Shown: positions 1-4,464 of the stretch, in pieces
Layout: each line of letters starts with the position of its first letter
How positions within the stretch are numbered: the first letter of the stretch is position 1
Assembly: GCA_025934475.1 (NCBI GenBank)
Contig: JAICXZ010000242.1
Span: 1-5,683, forward strand
DNA: 5,683 nucleotides
Origin: Mucilaginibacter sp.
GTDB lineage: Bacteria; Bacteroidota; Bacteroidia; Sphingobacteriales; Sphingobacteriaceae
Reading direction: 5' to 3'
The notes under the pieces: model-generated
Database searches by the model: none
What the model saw: only the letters and a program-made list of their open reading frames with translations
Told to the model about the DNA's origin: nothing
Translations under genes and position numbers: made by a program

Positions 1-46
1 CGGCTATTTCTTTTATCAATTTATTATAATACTGTTGGTAGGTCAT
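1..46 (-). CDS. 5' end of an unidentified gene leaving the window
   Basis: An ATG at 46-44 on the minus strand opens a frame that stays open to the window edge and gives MTYQQYYNKLIKEIA. The composition (Tyr, Gln, Lys, Ile) looks like a genuine soluble-protein N-terminus and there is no signal peptide. The ATG is preceded by a purine-rich ACGGAAAA, a plausible A-rich Bacteroidota leader. Fifteen residues are too few to name a family. The region upstream, 47-164, holds no other frame I would defend. Confidence 0.45.
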   Translation of the reverse strand, partial: MTYQQYYNKLIKEIA

Positions 47-135
47 TTTTCCGTCGTTGATGGACCTCTCGGGTCAATAGTTTAAACTTTTGATTACCTT
101 GACATCGACAGGGGGCTCAATGCATAGCTAATTAA

Positions 136-152
136 GCCGCTCTAGTGGCGGC
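136..152 (-). terminator. weak hairpin after the small minus-strand gene
   Basis: GCCGC at 136-140 pairs with GCGGC at 148-152, with one further G-T pair and a five-base loop. It lies 13 bases beyond the stop codon at 165-167. On the minus strand it is followed only by TTAATTAG, so the U-tract is poor. It may terminate the small minus-strand gene, or it may be incidental. Confidence 0.22.
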
Positions 153-164
153 CATCAACGTGGG

Positions 165-494
165 TCATATCCGGATGACGCAATGCCGGAGATAGGAGTA
201 ATGAAGATCGGGCCGGTAGAATTGTATTACAAAAGCCTGCCGAAAGCCTGCTCTTAACAAACCAATGCCCAAAAGCAGCAGAATAAAAAACGACGCTGCA
301 CTTTGCACCAGCTGATTTACTGATACCCTGGGTTGATTTATGGCTGTCTTGTTTGTTTTTGGGAGTTGGAATCCGCGTTCATTCGCAGGTTTTAGAAAAA
401 AAATTCTGCGGGGCGTGGCCGTTTGTCTTGAGGCAAAAAAAGCATTGGTGATGCTGAAAAACAGGTAAACGGTTAATGTCAGCAACACCTTCAT
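165..494 (-). CDS. small exported or membrane protein, function unknown
   Basis: A 109-residue frame. From the ATG at 494 it begins with a Lys and a hydrophobic run (VLLTLTVYLFFSITNAFFA), which reads as a signal peptide or first membrane segment. The middle, roughly residues 20-62, is polar and basic with several Thr, Pro and Asn. A second hydrophobic stretch near residues 66-80 (ASFFILLLLGIGLL) is followed by a basic, aromatic tail. The frame stays open upstream to an ATG at 515 and another at 650. I chose 494 because it puts the hydrophobic run at the N-terminus and leaves a leader of about 30 bases after the putative promoter at 533-564. It diverges from the hydrolase gene at 666. I do not recognise the family, and a chance frame is possible. 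Confidence 0.4.
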   Translation of the reverse strand: MKVLLTLTVYLFFSITNAFFASRQTATPRRIFFLKPANERGFQLPKTNKTAINQPRVSVNQLVQSAASFFILLLLGIGLLRAGFRQAFVIQFYRPDLHYSYLRHCVIRI

Positions 495-532
495 GTGAAG
501 GTTTTTATATTTCATCACAGGCTTCAATAGGT

Positions 533-564
533 CAAAAGTCAGAAAAATTTGTTTGGAAGACAAG
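533..564 (-). promoter_or_regulatory. putative Bacteroidota -33/-7 promoter for the small minus gene
   Basis: Read on the minus strand, CTTG (564-561) is followed by a 20-base T-rich spacer and GACTTTTG (540-533). The known Bacteroidota consensus is TTTG, 19-21 bases, TAnnTTTG, so the -7 box matches except for its first base. The predicted start near 526 lies upstream of both candidate ATGs (515 and 494). Confidence 0.38.
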
Positions 565-665
565 AAAAAGTGTTCAAAAAACAATAAGTAGGTAATTCGA
601 TGAATTAATCCTAATTTGGTTATACAAACAGATAACCGCCTTTTAATCATTAAACTACTATCGCT

Positions 666-1511
666 ATGAAAAAGTATTTACTCTTACTCCTTTCGCTCCT
701 TTGCTCGATATGTGCACTTTGTCAAAGCAAAATGGCTTGCTGCTCTAAGGAATCGGCTACAAAGCAATTTGCGATGCTGGCTTCCGATAAGAAATTTGTG
801 ATGGCTCACCCCAACCCGCGACCCTATCATTTCCAAAGCACTATCGGCACAGCCATTACCTATAAAACTGCTGATGGCAAGGATGCCAACGCCTTCGAGA
901 TGAAAGCTAAAAAACCTACAGATAACTGGCTCTTCGTGATCCACGAATGGTGGGGATTGAATGATTTTGTGAAACACGAATCCGAAAAACTTTATACCGA
1001 CCTGGGTGACGTAAACATCCTCGATCTTGACTTATACGACGGCAAGGTAGCCACTACCCGCGAAGATGCCGGCAAGTTTATGCAAGCTGTGAAAGAAGAC
1101 CGCGCAGTTGACATCGTCAAAGGCGCCATTGCCTACGTTGGCCCAAAGGCACGCATTGCCACCATCGGCTGGTGTTTTGGCGGGGGCTGGAGCCTGCAAA
1201 CCGCTATCATGACCGGCACACAAGGTATTGGCTGTGTAATGTACTACGGCATGCCCGAGCAGGATGTAAATAAACTCAAAACCCTGCATGAAGATGTGCT
1301 GGGGAACTTCGCCAACAAAGATGGCTGGATCAACCCTAAGGTAGTGGGCCAGTTTGCCGACAATATGAAAGCTGCCGGTAAAAAACTCTATCTCCACCAA
1401 TACGACGCCGACCACGGCTTCGCCAACCCCAGCAACCCTATTTATGATAGCGCGGCAACTAAAGATGCTTATGGTAATACCGTAGCGTTTTTGAAGGCGA
1501 GACTGAAGTAA
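666..1511 (+). CDS. exported dienelactone hydrolase family protein
   Basis: A 281-residue alpha/beta hydrolase. Family members cleave dienelactones or related esters with a Cys-Asp-His triad; the substrate here is unknown. The nucleophile sits in the elbow GWCFGGG (Cys170), the His in DADHGFANP (His250), and Asp219 in NKDGWINP is the likely acid. HEWWG (Glu94) matches the conserved HE-x-x-G loop near the active site. Classical cytoplasmic enzymes have about 235 residues; the extra length is an N-terminal signal peptide (residues 1-19, hydrophobic Leu run, probable cleavage after A-L-C) plus a Cys-rich linker with a CC pair at 25-26. There is no proper lipobox, so a periplasmic protein is more likely than a lipoprotein. 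The start is the first ATG, with A-T-rich DNA and no Shine-Dalgarno before it. It converges with the amidase gene. The family call is firm; the physiological role is open. Confidence 0.93.
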   Translation: MKKYLLLLLSLLCSICALCQSKMACCSKESATKQFAMLASDKKFVMAHPNPRPYHFQSTIGTAITYKTADGKDANAFEMKAKKPTDNWLFVIHEWWGLNDFVKHESEKLYTDLGDVNILDLDLYDGKVATTREDAGKFMQAVKEDRAVDIVKGAIAYVGPKARIATIGWCFGGGWSLQTAIMTGTQGIGCVMYYGMPEQDVNKLKTLHEDVLGNFANKDGWINPKVVGQFADNMKAAGKKLYLHQYDADHGFANPSNPIYDSAATKDAYGNTVAFLKARLK

Positions 1512-1518
1512 ATGCTAT

Positions 1519-1603
1519 TTTGTCTGAATCAGAATTTTCGGTAATTAAAGAATGAACAGAATTCTGAAAATTTTAAAATTCTGTAAATTCTGATTCAGAC
1601 AAA
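1519..1603. repeat. 85-bp inverted-repeat element between convergent genes
   Basis: The left arm TTTGTCTGAATCAGAATTT (1519-1537) is the exact reverse complement of 1585-1603, 19 of 19 bases. The 47 bases between are A-T-rich and partly self-complementary, with a CAGAATTCTG palindrome at 1557-1566. The element starts 7 bases after the hydrolase stop and ends 3 bases before the amidase stop, so it fills the convergent gap. It could act as a bidirectional terminator, though it lacks a GC-rich stem with a U-tract. From memory, the word GTCTGAATCAG with this arrangement recurs between genes in Sphingobacteriaceae, which suggests a dispersed palindromic repeat. Confidence 0.8.
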
Positions 1604-1606
1604 TAA

Positions 1607-2431
1607 TCAATACTTCTGATAAACATTATACAACACATTCAAATCCAGCTGACTCAACTGCGGATTGCTATCCTTCTGCACAAAATGCCGCTTGAAAGCT
1701 ACAATCGCCGCGTTCAGGTTTGAAGTATCATACCCTATTAACCGCAGTGCCGTAGCATAGTCGAAATTATCCGGCGCCAGTTCCAGCACATCGTCGCTCC
1801 AGTAGCCGTAACCATGTTCTGCCATTACTTGCCATGGGAAATAAGGTCCCGGGTCGGGTTTACGCGAGGGAGCTATGTCCTGGTGACCAATAAAATTAGC
1901 CCGCGGAATATTGTATGTCTTCTTCAAGTACCCAAGCAGCGCCAGCATACTGCGCACCTGCGCATCGGTATAAGGCTCATTGCCGTTATTATCAATCTCG
2001 ATTCCTATCGAGCAGCTATTCATGTCCGTCACACTACCCCAGTGGCTTACACCTGCCTGCCACGCCCGGAGGTAGTCGTTCAGCATGTGGTACACCTTGC
2101 CGTCCTTGGCCACTACGTAATGGGCGCTCACCTGCGTCCTGGCAATAGTGAAAGTATGCAGCGTTTGCCCGATGCTATCCTGCGCCGTAAAATGGATGAT
2201 CACATAATTAGGCTTGCGCATATTAAAGTTCACCGTACCTACAAATGCCGATGGCACCACTGCTCCGGAGCTATCCGTCAACGTCGCAGGTTGAGCCAGT
2301 TCTATCACTTTGGCAATCGAATCTGTATGATGCTTGTAAAATTGATCGGTAGCGTAGTAGCGGCCTTTGGCAGCGCACGAGGCGAGGACAAAGGCGAAAG
2401 GTAAAAGGCGAAAGGTAGAAAACTTCTTCAT
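1607..2431 (-). CDS. N-acetylmuramoyl-L-alanine amidase, AmiD-like lipoprotein
   Basis: A 274-residue Amidase_2 (N-acetylmuramoyl-L-alanine amidase) family protein. These zinc enzymes cut the bond between MurNAc and the L-Ala of the stem peptide, in recycling or cell-wall turnover. The signal peptide ends in the lipobox LASC, so Cys19 is the lipidation site. It is followed by AAKGR without acidic residues, which points to a periplasm-facing anchor. Zinc ligands are His80 (VIIHFTAQ), His183 (GHQDIAP) and Asp193 (DPGP). Glu145 (GIEID) and Lys191 match the catalytic Glu and Lys of AmiD. Residues 220-274, with NAAIVAFKRHF, resemble the helical peptidoglycan-binding domain found C-terminal in AmiD. 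Length and order fit AmiD well. The gene is monocistronic and converges with the hydrolase gene. DNA for residues 6-14 is a 14-bp tandem repeat, described separately. Confidence 0.93.
   Translation of the reverse strand: MKKFSTFRLLPFAFVLASCAAKGRYYATDQFYKHHTDSIAKVIELAQPATLTDSSGAVVPSAFVGTVNFNMRKPNYVIIHFTAQDSIGQTLHTFTIARTQVSAHYVVAKDGKVYHMLNDYLRAWQAGVSHWGSVTDMNSCSIGIEIDNNGNEPYTDAQVRSMLALLGYLKKTYNIPRANFIGHQDIAPSRKPDPGPYFPWQVMAEHGYGYWSDDVLELAPDNFDYATALRLIGYDTSNLNAAIVAFKRHFVQKDSNPQLSQLDLNVLYNVYQKY
2390..2416. repeat. 14-bp tandem repeat inside the amidase signal-peptide code
   Basis: AAAGGCGAAAGGT occurs at 2390-2402 and again at 2404-2416, a period of 14 bases. It encodes, on the minus strand, residues 6-14 (TFRLLPFAF) of the amidase signal peptide; because 14 is not a multiple of three, the two copies are read in different frames. 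The reverse complement of the whole 27-base block matches 2698-2724 at 24 of 27 positions. Confidence 0.8.
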
Positions 2432-2490
2432 TATAGCTAAGGTAACAATTAAGAAGAGAATGTGTTGGGGGTAGGGCGTTCGTTCCTGTC

Positions 2491-2576
2491 TGACAAAATC
2501 GGTGTCAACCTAAGCTTGTCGAAGGCGGCGCGACGGCCTGCCCACCATGCTTCACTGACTGACATTTAGCCGTCAG
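2491..2576. repeat. degenerate GCTTGTCGAAG-type dispersed repeat
   Basis: CCTAAGCTTGTCGAAGG at 2509-2525 differs by one base from the CCTGAGCTTGTCGAAGG word that I recall as a very common dispersed bacterial repeat. It is followed by GCCTGCCCACCATGCTTC (2536-2553), which I recall as accompanying it in Sphingobacteriaceae, normally with an inverted TTCGACAAGCTC arm. Here that second arm is lost and replaced by CTGACTGACA, so the copy looks decayed. The link to other copies is from memory only. Confidence 0.45.
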
Positions 2577-2659
2577 CGACTCGAACAAAAAAATGCACGA
2601 TAAATCCATCGATATCCGACACTCCTTCTACAAACTGCTACTGCTACTTCCTCATCTTT

Positions 2660-2689
2660 CGGACTTATGCGGACTTACGCGGACTTCCG
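2660..2689 (+). repeat. three tandem 10-bp units CGGACTTNNG
   Basis: CGGACTTATG, CGGACTTACG and CGGACTTCCG follow one another without a gap. The invariant core is CGGACTT; bases 8-9 vary. With one unit per helical turn the cores face the same side of the DNA. It lies about 60-90 bases upstream of the -7 box at 2749, so an activator-binding array is possible, but it may also be a simple dispersed repeat. Confidence 0.65.
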
Positions 2690-2697
2690 GATCAATA

Positions 2698-2724
2698 ACC
2701 TTTCTCCTTTAACCTTTTGCCTTT
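2698..2724 (+). repeat. inverted copy of the amidase signal-peptide repeat
   Basis: This 27-base pyrimidine block matches the reverse complement of 2390-2416 at 24 of 27 positions; the mismatches are at its positions 8, 14 and 21. Together the two blocks frame the segment 2390-2724 like imperfect terminal inverted repeats. It ends 24 bases before the -7 box of the next gene. Confidence 0.65.
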
Positions 2725-2748
2725 CTGCTTTTTTTTAAAGTATTTATA

Positions 2749-2756
2749 TATATTTG
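2749..2756 (+). promoter_or_regulatory. Bacteroidota -7 box TATATTTG
   Basis: TATATTTG is an exact match to the Bacteroidota sigma-A -7 consensus TAnnTTTG. The predicted start near 2763 gives a leader of about 26 bases ending in ACAAAAAATG, without a Shine-Dalgarno. The -33 position is only T-rich (2728-2736) with no TTTG, so strength is uncertain. Confidence 0.55.
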
Positions 2757-2788
2757 GCTAAGGATGATCTAAACCCCCAAAACAAAAA

Positions 2789-3376
2789 ATGAAAAAATTA
2801 CTTATCAGTGCGGCAATGCTCGCATTCCTGGCCTTCGCTACAGTAGCTAATGCTCAAAGAGTTAAACTCGTTAGCGGCGATCCGTCTGTTTTAAAATCCG
2901 AAACTGCCATTGCTTTTAAATTTACTTATGATAATATGGCCATTGGTAAATTCGAGAACGGACAGGATTACATCGACAAGAAAAAAGCCGAGTACAATGC
3001 CAAGCAAGAAGGCAAGGGCGACAGGTGGGCCGAGATGTGGGTAGCCAACAGGCAATCGCGCTATGAGCCTAAGTTTATTGACCTGTTTTTAAAATACAGC
3101 AACATGAACGAGAAGAAGGATGCCAAGTACACCCTCATCTTCCATACATCATGGACCGAGCCCGGTTATAATGTTTACGTGAGCAGGCATAATGCCGAGA
3201 TCAATGGCGAAGCCACCATTGTTGAAACTGCCGACCCAAGCAAAGTAGTAGCAGTTATTTCGGTAGAAAAAGCGCCAGGCCGTACCTTCGGCGGCGACGA
3301 TTATGATACCGGAACAAGGCTTACTGAGTCATACGCTGATGCTGGTAAATACATTGCCAAGTTTATTAAGAAATAA
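2789..3376 (+). CDS. secreted protein of unknown function, 195 residues
   Basis: A classical signal peptide (MKK, hydrophobic run to residue 18, A-N-A before Gln23) predicts export by Sec and cleavage after residue 22, leaving a soluble mature protein of about 173 residues; there is no lipobox Cys. The mature part starts with alternating beta-like stretches (residues 24-50), then a charged helix-like segment rich in Lys, Glu and Tyr (60-105), then strand-like stretches (residues 112-160) including YTLIFHTSW and VVAVISVEK, and a C-terminal segment ending ADAGKYIAKFIKK. No catalytic motif or Cys pair is visible. I recognise it only as a type of small secreted Bacteroidota protein, and I give no function. 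The gene has its own -7 box and a strong intrinsic terminator, so it is probably transcribed alone. Confidence 0.88.
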   Translation: MKKLLISAAMLAFLAFATVANAQRVKLVSGDPSVLKSETAIAFKFTYDNMAIGKFENGQDYIDKKKAEYNAKQEGKGDRWAEMWVANRQSRYEPKFIDLFLKYSNMNEKKDAKYTLIFHTSWTEPGYNVYVSRHNAEINGEATIVETADPSKVVAVISVEKAPGRTFGGDDYDTGTRLTESYADAGKYIAKFIKK

Positions 3377-3377
3377 C

Positions 3378-3396
3378 TGATAGTATTTAGCTATCA
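3378..3396 (+). other. small hairpin just after the secreted-protein gene
   Basis: TGATAG (3378-3383) pairs with CTATCA (3391-3396) around a seven-base loop. It begins one base after the stop codon and precedes the terminator by two bases. The A-T-rich stem is weak by itself; it may protect the transcript's 3' end. Confidence 0.4.
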
Positions 3397-3397
3397 T

Positions 3398-3426
3398 AAA
3401 AAAGCCGTCAGTAATGATGGCTTTTT
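3398..3426 (+). terminator. intrinsic terminator of the secreted-protein gene
   Basis: AAAAAGCCGTCA (3399-3410) pairs with TGATGGCTTTTT (3415-3426) as a 12-bp stem with one G-T pair and a GTAA loop, followed by GCTTTT. The A-run before and the T-run after mean it can work on both strands. It lies 22 bases after the stop codon. Confidence 0.85.
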
Positions 3427-3452
3427 GCTTTTAGGTCTTAGCGGATCGACCA

Positions 3453-3543
3453 CCTCTACTTCGTAAAGAGGATTTTTATTTTTTAGTACAAATTCAAACT
3501 CCCTCTTTGCGCGGCAGAGAGGGACGACGGTCGCCCATCGGCG
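3453..3543. repeat. cluster of three hairpins, probable dispersed repeat
   Basis: CCTCT (3453-3457) pairs with AGAGG (3467-3471) and is followed by a T-rich tract, so it resembles a second weak terminator. The best hairpin is 3500-3524: an 11-bp stem (TCCCTCTTTGC with GCAGAGAGGGA, one T-G pair) and a GCG loop. CGCC/GGCG at 3532-3543 forms a short third stem, followed by GGGGTGAGTC (3552-3561). From memory, GACTCACCCCG next to CCCTCT...AGAGGG hairpins is a frequent intergenic repeat in Sphingobacteriaceae. A minus-strand open frame crosses it (3394-3603), but it reads through the terminator and looks like repeat-derived translation. Confidence 0.5.
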
Positions 3544-3624
3544 GCAGTCGGGGTGAGTCGACGAGAGCCTATTGTTTAAACCAACTGTTTTCAGTGTCAC
3601 CATCCTACTTTAGCCGACAGAAAT

Positions 3625-3654
3625 TGCCCACACCGAAACGGTGTAAAAGGGGCA
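3625..3654. other. two-part hairpin in the long intergenic region
   Basis: ACACCG (3630-3635) pairs with CGGTGT (3639-3644) around AAA. The outer arms TGCCC (3625-3629) and GGGCA (3650-3654) pair around a five-base bulge. No U-tract follows on either strand, so this is not an intrinsic terminator. A near-palindrome, ACACTAAGTGT, lies at 3684-3694. Confidence 0.4.
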
Positions 3655-3825
3655 GTAAGTAGTAAGTGTAAAAAATGACCGATACACTAAGTGTTCATTC
3701 TCGCGCGCCTGCCACTGGGTATTTTTTTGCAATTAGCTGATATACAGTATCGCATTTTTTTGAAGCAGTGCAAAATCGATGCAAAACCCCCTCTTTTCGT
3801 GAACATGACTTAGTGTAAATACAGG

Positions 3826-3912
3826 CTGGAGATTAGATATACTTTTCATTATAGCCGTGATTACTAATCTCCAGTCACTAATCTCTAACTCCCACTGACA
3901 AACCCCTGTCAG
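3826..3912. repeat. inverted and direct repeats of CTAATCTCCAG
   Basis: CTGGAGATTAG (3826-3836) is the exact reverse complement of CTAATCTCCAG (3864-3874). ACTAATCTC then recurs directly at 3863-3871 and 3877-3885 with a 14-base period. A further hairpin, CTGACA/TGTCAG with a six-base loop, follows at 3895-3912. I recall the ACTAATCTCCAGTCACTAA-type word as a recurring intergenic sequence in Sphingobacteriaceae. The rest of 3655-4014 shows nothing I can name. Confidence 0.5.
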
Positions 3913-4014
3913 CACCTTCCTCAAATCATTTTCGTTAATTTGTATGTATTCTTTCACTGCCGAAAATGCCTGAACGCACCCGTTCTGAGGTGGCAGTCAA
4001 ACCAACTATTTGTG

Positions 4015-4105
4015 AAAATAATTGAAACGTTCTTTGACGTCATTTGCCACTTTATTTACCGTGTTTTCACCGTCCCCAATCGGGTGTTTTCACCGTTGGA
4101 CAATT
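4015..4105 (+). repeat. 91-bp direct repeat, copy A
   Basis: It matches 4262-4352 at 87 of 91 positions, offset by 247 bases, with no indels. It contains the palindrome TGACGTCA (4035-4042) and two copies of GTGTTTTCACCGT 23 bases apart. Left and right flanks differ completely from those of copy B, so the repeat borders are sharp. No credible coding frame crosses it. Confidence 0.92.
4061..4096 (-). promoter_or_regulatory. paired 13-bp motif ACGGTGAAAACAC (copy A)
   Basis: The motif, read on the minus strand, occurs exactly at 4061-4073 and 4084-4096. The 23-base spacing is about two helical turns and leaves a 10-base gap. Direct-repeat pairs about two turns apart are typical of several response-regulator sites, including LytTR. 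Binding is inferred from geometry only. Confidence 0.35.
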
Positions 4106-4113
4106 TTCCGTCC

Positions 4114-4143
4114 ACGCGGGGTCTCCCATCGGGGACCCTGCGG
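4114..4143 (+). repeat. GC-rich hairpin, copy 1
   Basis: The arms CGCGGGGTC and GACCCTGCG pair with one G-T. Inside, after an unpaired T, CCC pairs with GGG around ATC. The outermost position is A against G, so this copy has lost one terminal pair compared with the other copies. Confidence 0.8.
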
Positions 4144-4224
4144 CGAACAGACTAGAGTGAGAGCTAAACAACGGCTCATGTGTTTAACGGTATGGCGGAA
4201 ATATAGAGATTCCCGGTCCTGAAT

Positions 4225-4254
4225 CCGCAGGGTCCTCTGCGAGAGACCCCGCGG
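4225..4254 (-). repeat. GC-rich hairpin, copy 2 (inverted)
   Basis: Read on the minus strand, CCGCGGGGTC pairs with GACCCTGCGG, with an unpaired T and an inner stem CTC/GAG around loop GCA. The inner stem differs from the CCC/GGG of the other copies but still pairs: a compensatory change. The unpaired T is kept. Confidence 0.82.
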
Positions 4255-4261
4255 GGACTTC

Positions 4262-4352
4262 AAAATAATTGAAACGTTCTTTGACGTCATTTGCCAATTT
4301 ATTTACCGTGTTTTCACCGTCCTGAATCGGGTGTTTTCACCGTTGGAGAATT
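4262..4352 (+). repeat. 91-bp direct repeat, copy B
   Basis: It differs from copy A at four positions only: one in the stretch after TTTGCCA, two in the spacer between the 13-bp motifs (CC to TG) and one near the right end. It ends 112 bases before the LamG start codon. Its altered spacer shares GTCCTGAATC with 4216-4225 next to hairpin copy 2, which may reflect gene conversion or chance. Confidence 0.92.
4308..4343 (-). promoter_or_regulatory. paired 13-bp motif ACGGTGAAAACAC (copy B)
   Basis: Exact motif copies lie at 4308-4320 and 4331-4343, again 23 bases apart, while the 10 bases between carry two of the four differences from copy A. It sits 122-157 bases upstream of the LamG lipoprotein gene, a workable place for an activator or repressor. 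Function is inferred. Confidence 0.35.
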
Positions 4353-4405
4353 GCCTTATTTTAAATTACCTTTAATTAATATCTTCTAAGTATTGTAAAT
4401 AAGGC
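4353..4405. other. 9-bp inverted repeat before the LamG gene
   Basis: GCCTTATTT (4353-4361) is the exact reverse complement of 4397-4405, with 35 A-T-rich bases between. It starts immediately after copy B of the 91-bp repeat. TATAAT follows at 4409-4414, but without a matching upstream box and without the TAnnTTTG form, so no promoter is called. Confidence 0.4.
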
Positions 4406-4464
4406 TACTATAATACGATACCGTCCAACCAGGTTCAATTTTTACTTCCATTAAACTTTACACA

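Larger units (their letters stand above)
2432..2788. other. 357-bp intergenic region built of degenerate repeats
   Basis: This divergent gap lies between the amidase start and the secreted-protein start. In order it holds TGACA/TGTCA inverted ends (2491-2507), a degenerate copy of a GCTTGTCGAAG-type dispersed repeat, a CTGAC/GTCAG pair (2555-2576), an unremarkable stretch 2580-2659, three 10-bp tandem units (2660-2689), a pyrimidine-rich block (2698-2730) and the -7 box of the next gene (2749-2756). I found no convincing promoter for the amidase. Confidence 0.6.
4106..4261. mobile_element. REPIN-like segment with inverted hairpins
   Basis: This 156-bp block lies exactly between the two 91-bp direct repeats. 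It carries the same GC-rich hairpin in opposite orientations near its two ends (4114-4143 plus, 4225-4254 minus), with about 81 non-coding bases between. Paired inverted short palindromes are the defining layout of REPINs, which are mobilised in trans by REP-associated tyrosine transposases in other bacteria. No transposase is in the window. A 91-bp target-site duplication would be unusually long, so a duplication event is the likelier source of the flanks. The mobile nature is inference. Confidence 0.45.

Noticed and set aside
612..618. TAATTTG as the -7 box of the hydrolase gene
   Set aside because: It is one base shorter than TAnnTTTG and has no TTG at the expected distance upstream.
1032..1415. 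Minus-strand frame opposite the hydrolase gene
   Set aside because: It is a shadow of a well-supported gene with catalytic motifs on the plus strand.
2593..2712. Plus-strand frame of 39 residues starting MHDKSIDIRH after an A-run
   Set aside because: It reads through the 10-bp tandem repeat and the pyrimidine block, and its Leu run comes from simple sequence. No promoter or conserved feature supports it.
3394..3603. Minus-strand open frame of 69 residues
   Set aside because: It crosses an intrinsic terminator and a cluster of hairpins, has no hydrophobic core or recognisable domain, and looks like translated repeat sequence.
3733..3957. Minus-strand GTG-start frame of 74 residues (MKEYIQINENDLRKVL...)
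   Set aside because: The first 20 residues look protein-like, so a remnant of a gene is conceivable. The rest translates the CTAATCTCCAG repeats, there is a stop just upstream and no leader signal. Support is too weak to call it.
4030..4037. GTTCTTTGAC as a boxA-like antitermination site, as in rRNA leaders
   Set aside because: The resemblance to Bacteroidota rRNA leader words is short and from memory, and no rRNA or long non-coding transcript follows in the window.
4022..4290. Overlapping frames on both strands of about 66-71 residues across the direct repeats
   Set aside because: They are formed by the hairpins and the 91-bp repeats; no start signals or protein-like composition.
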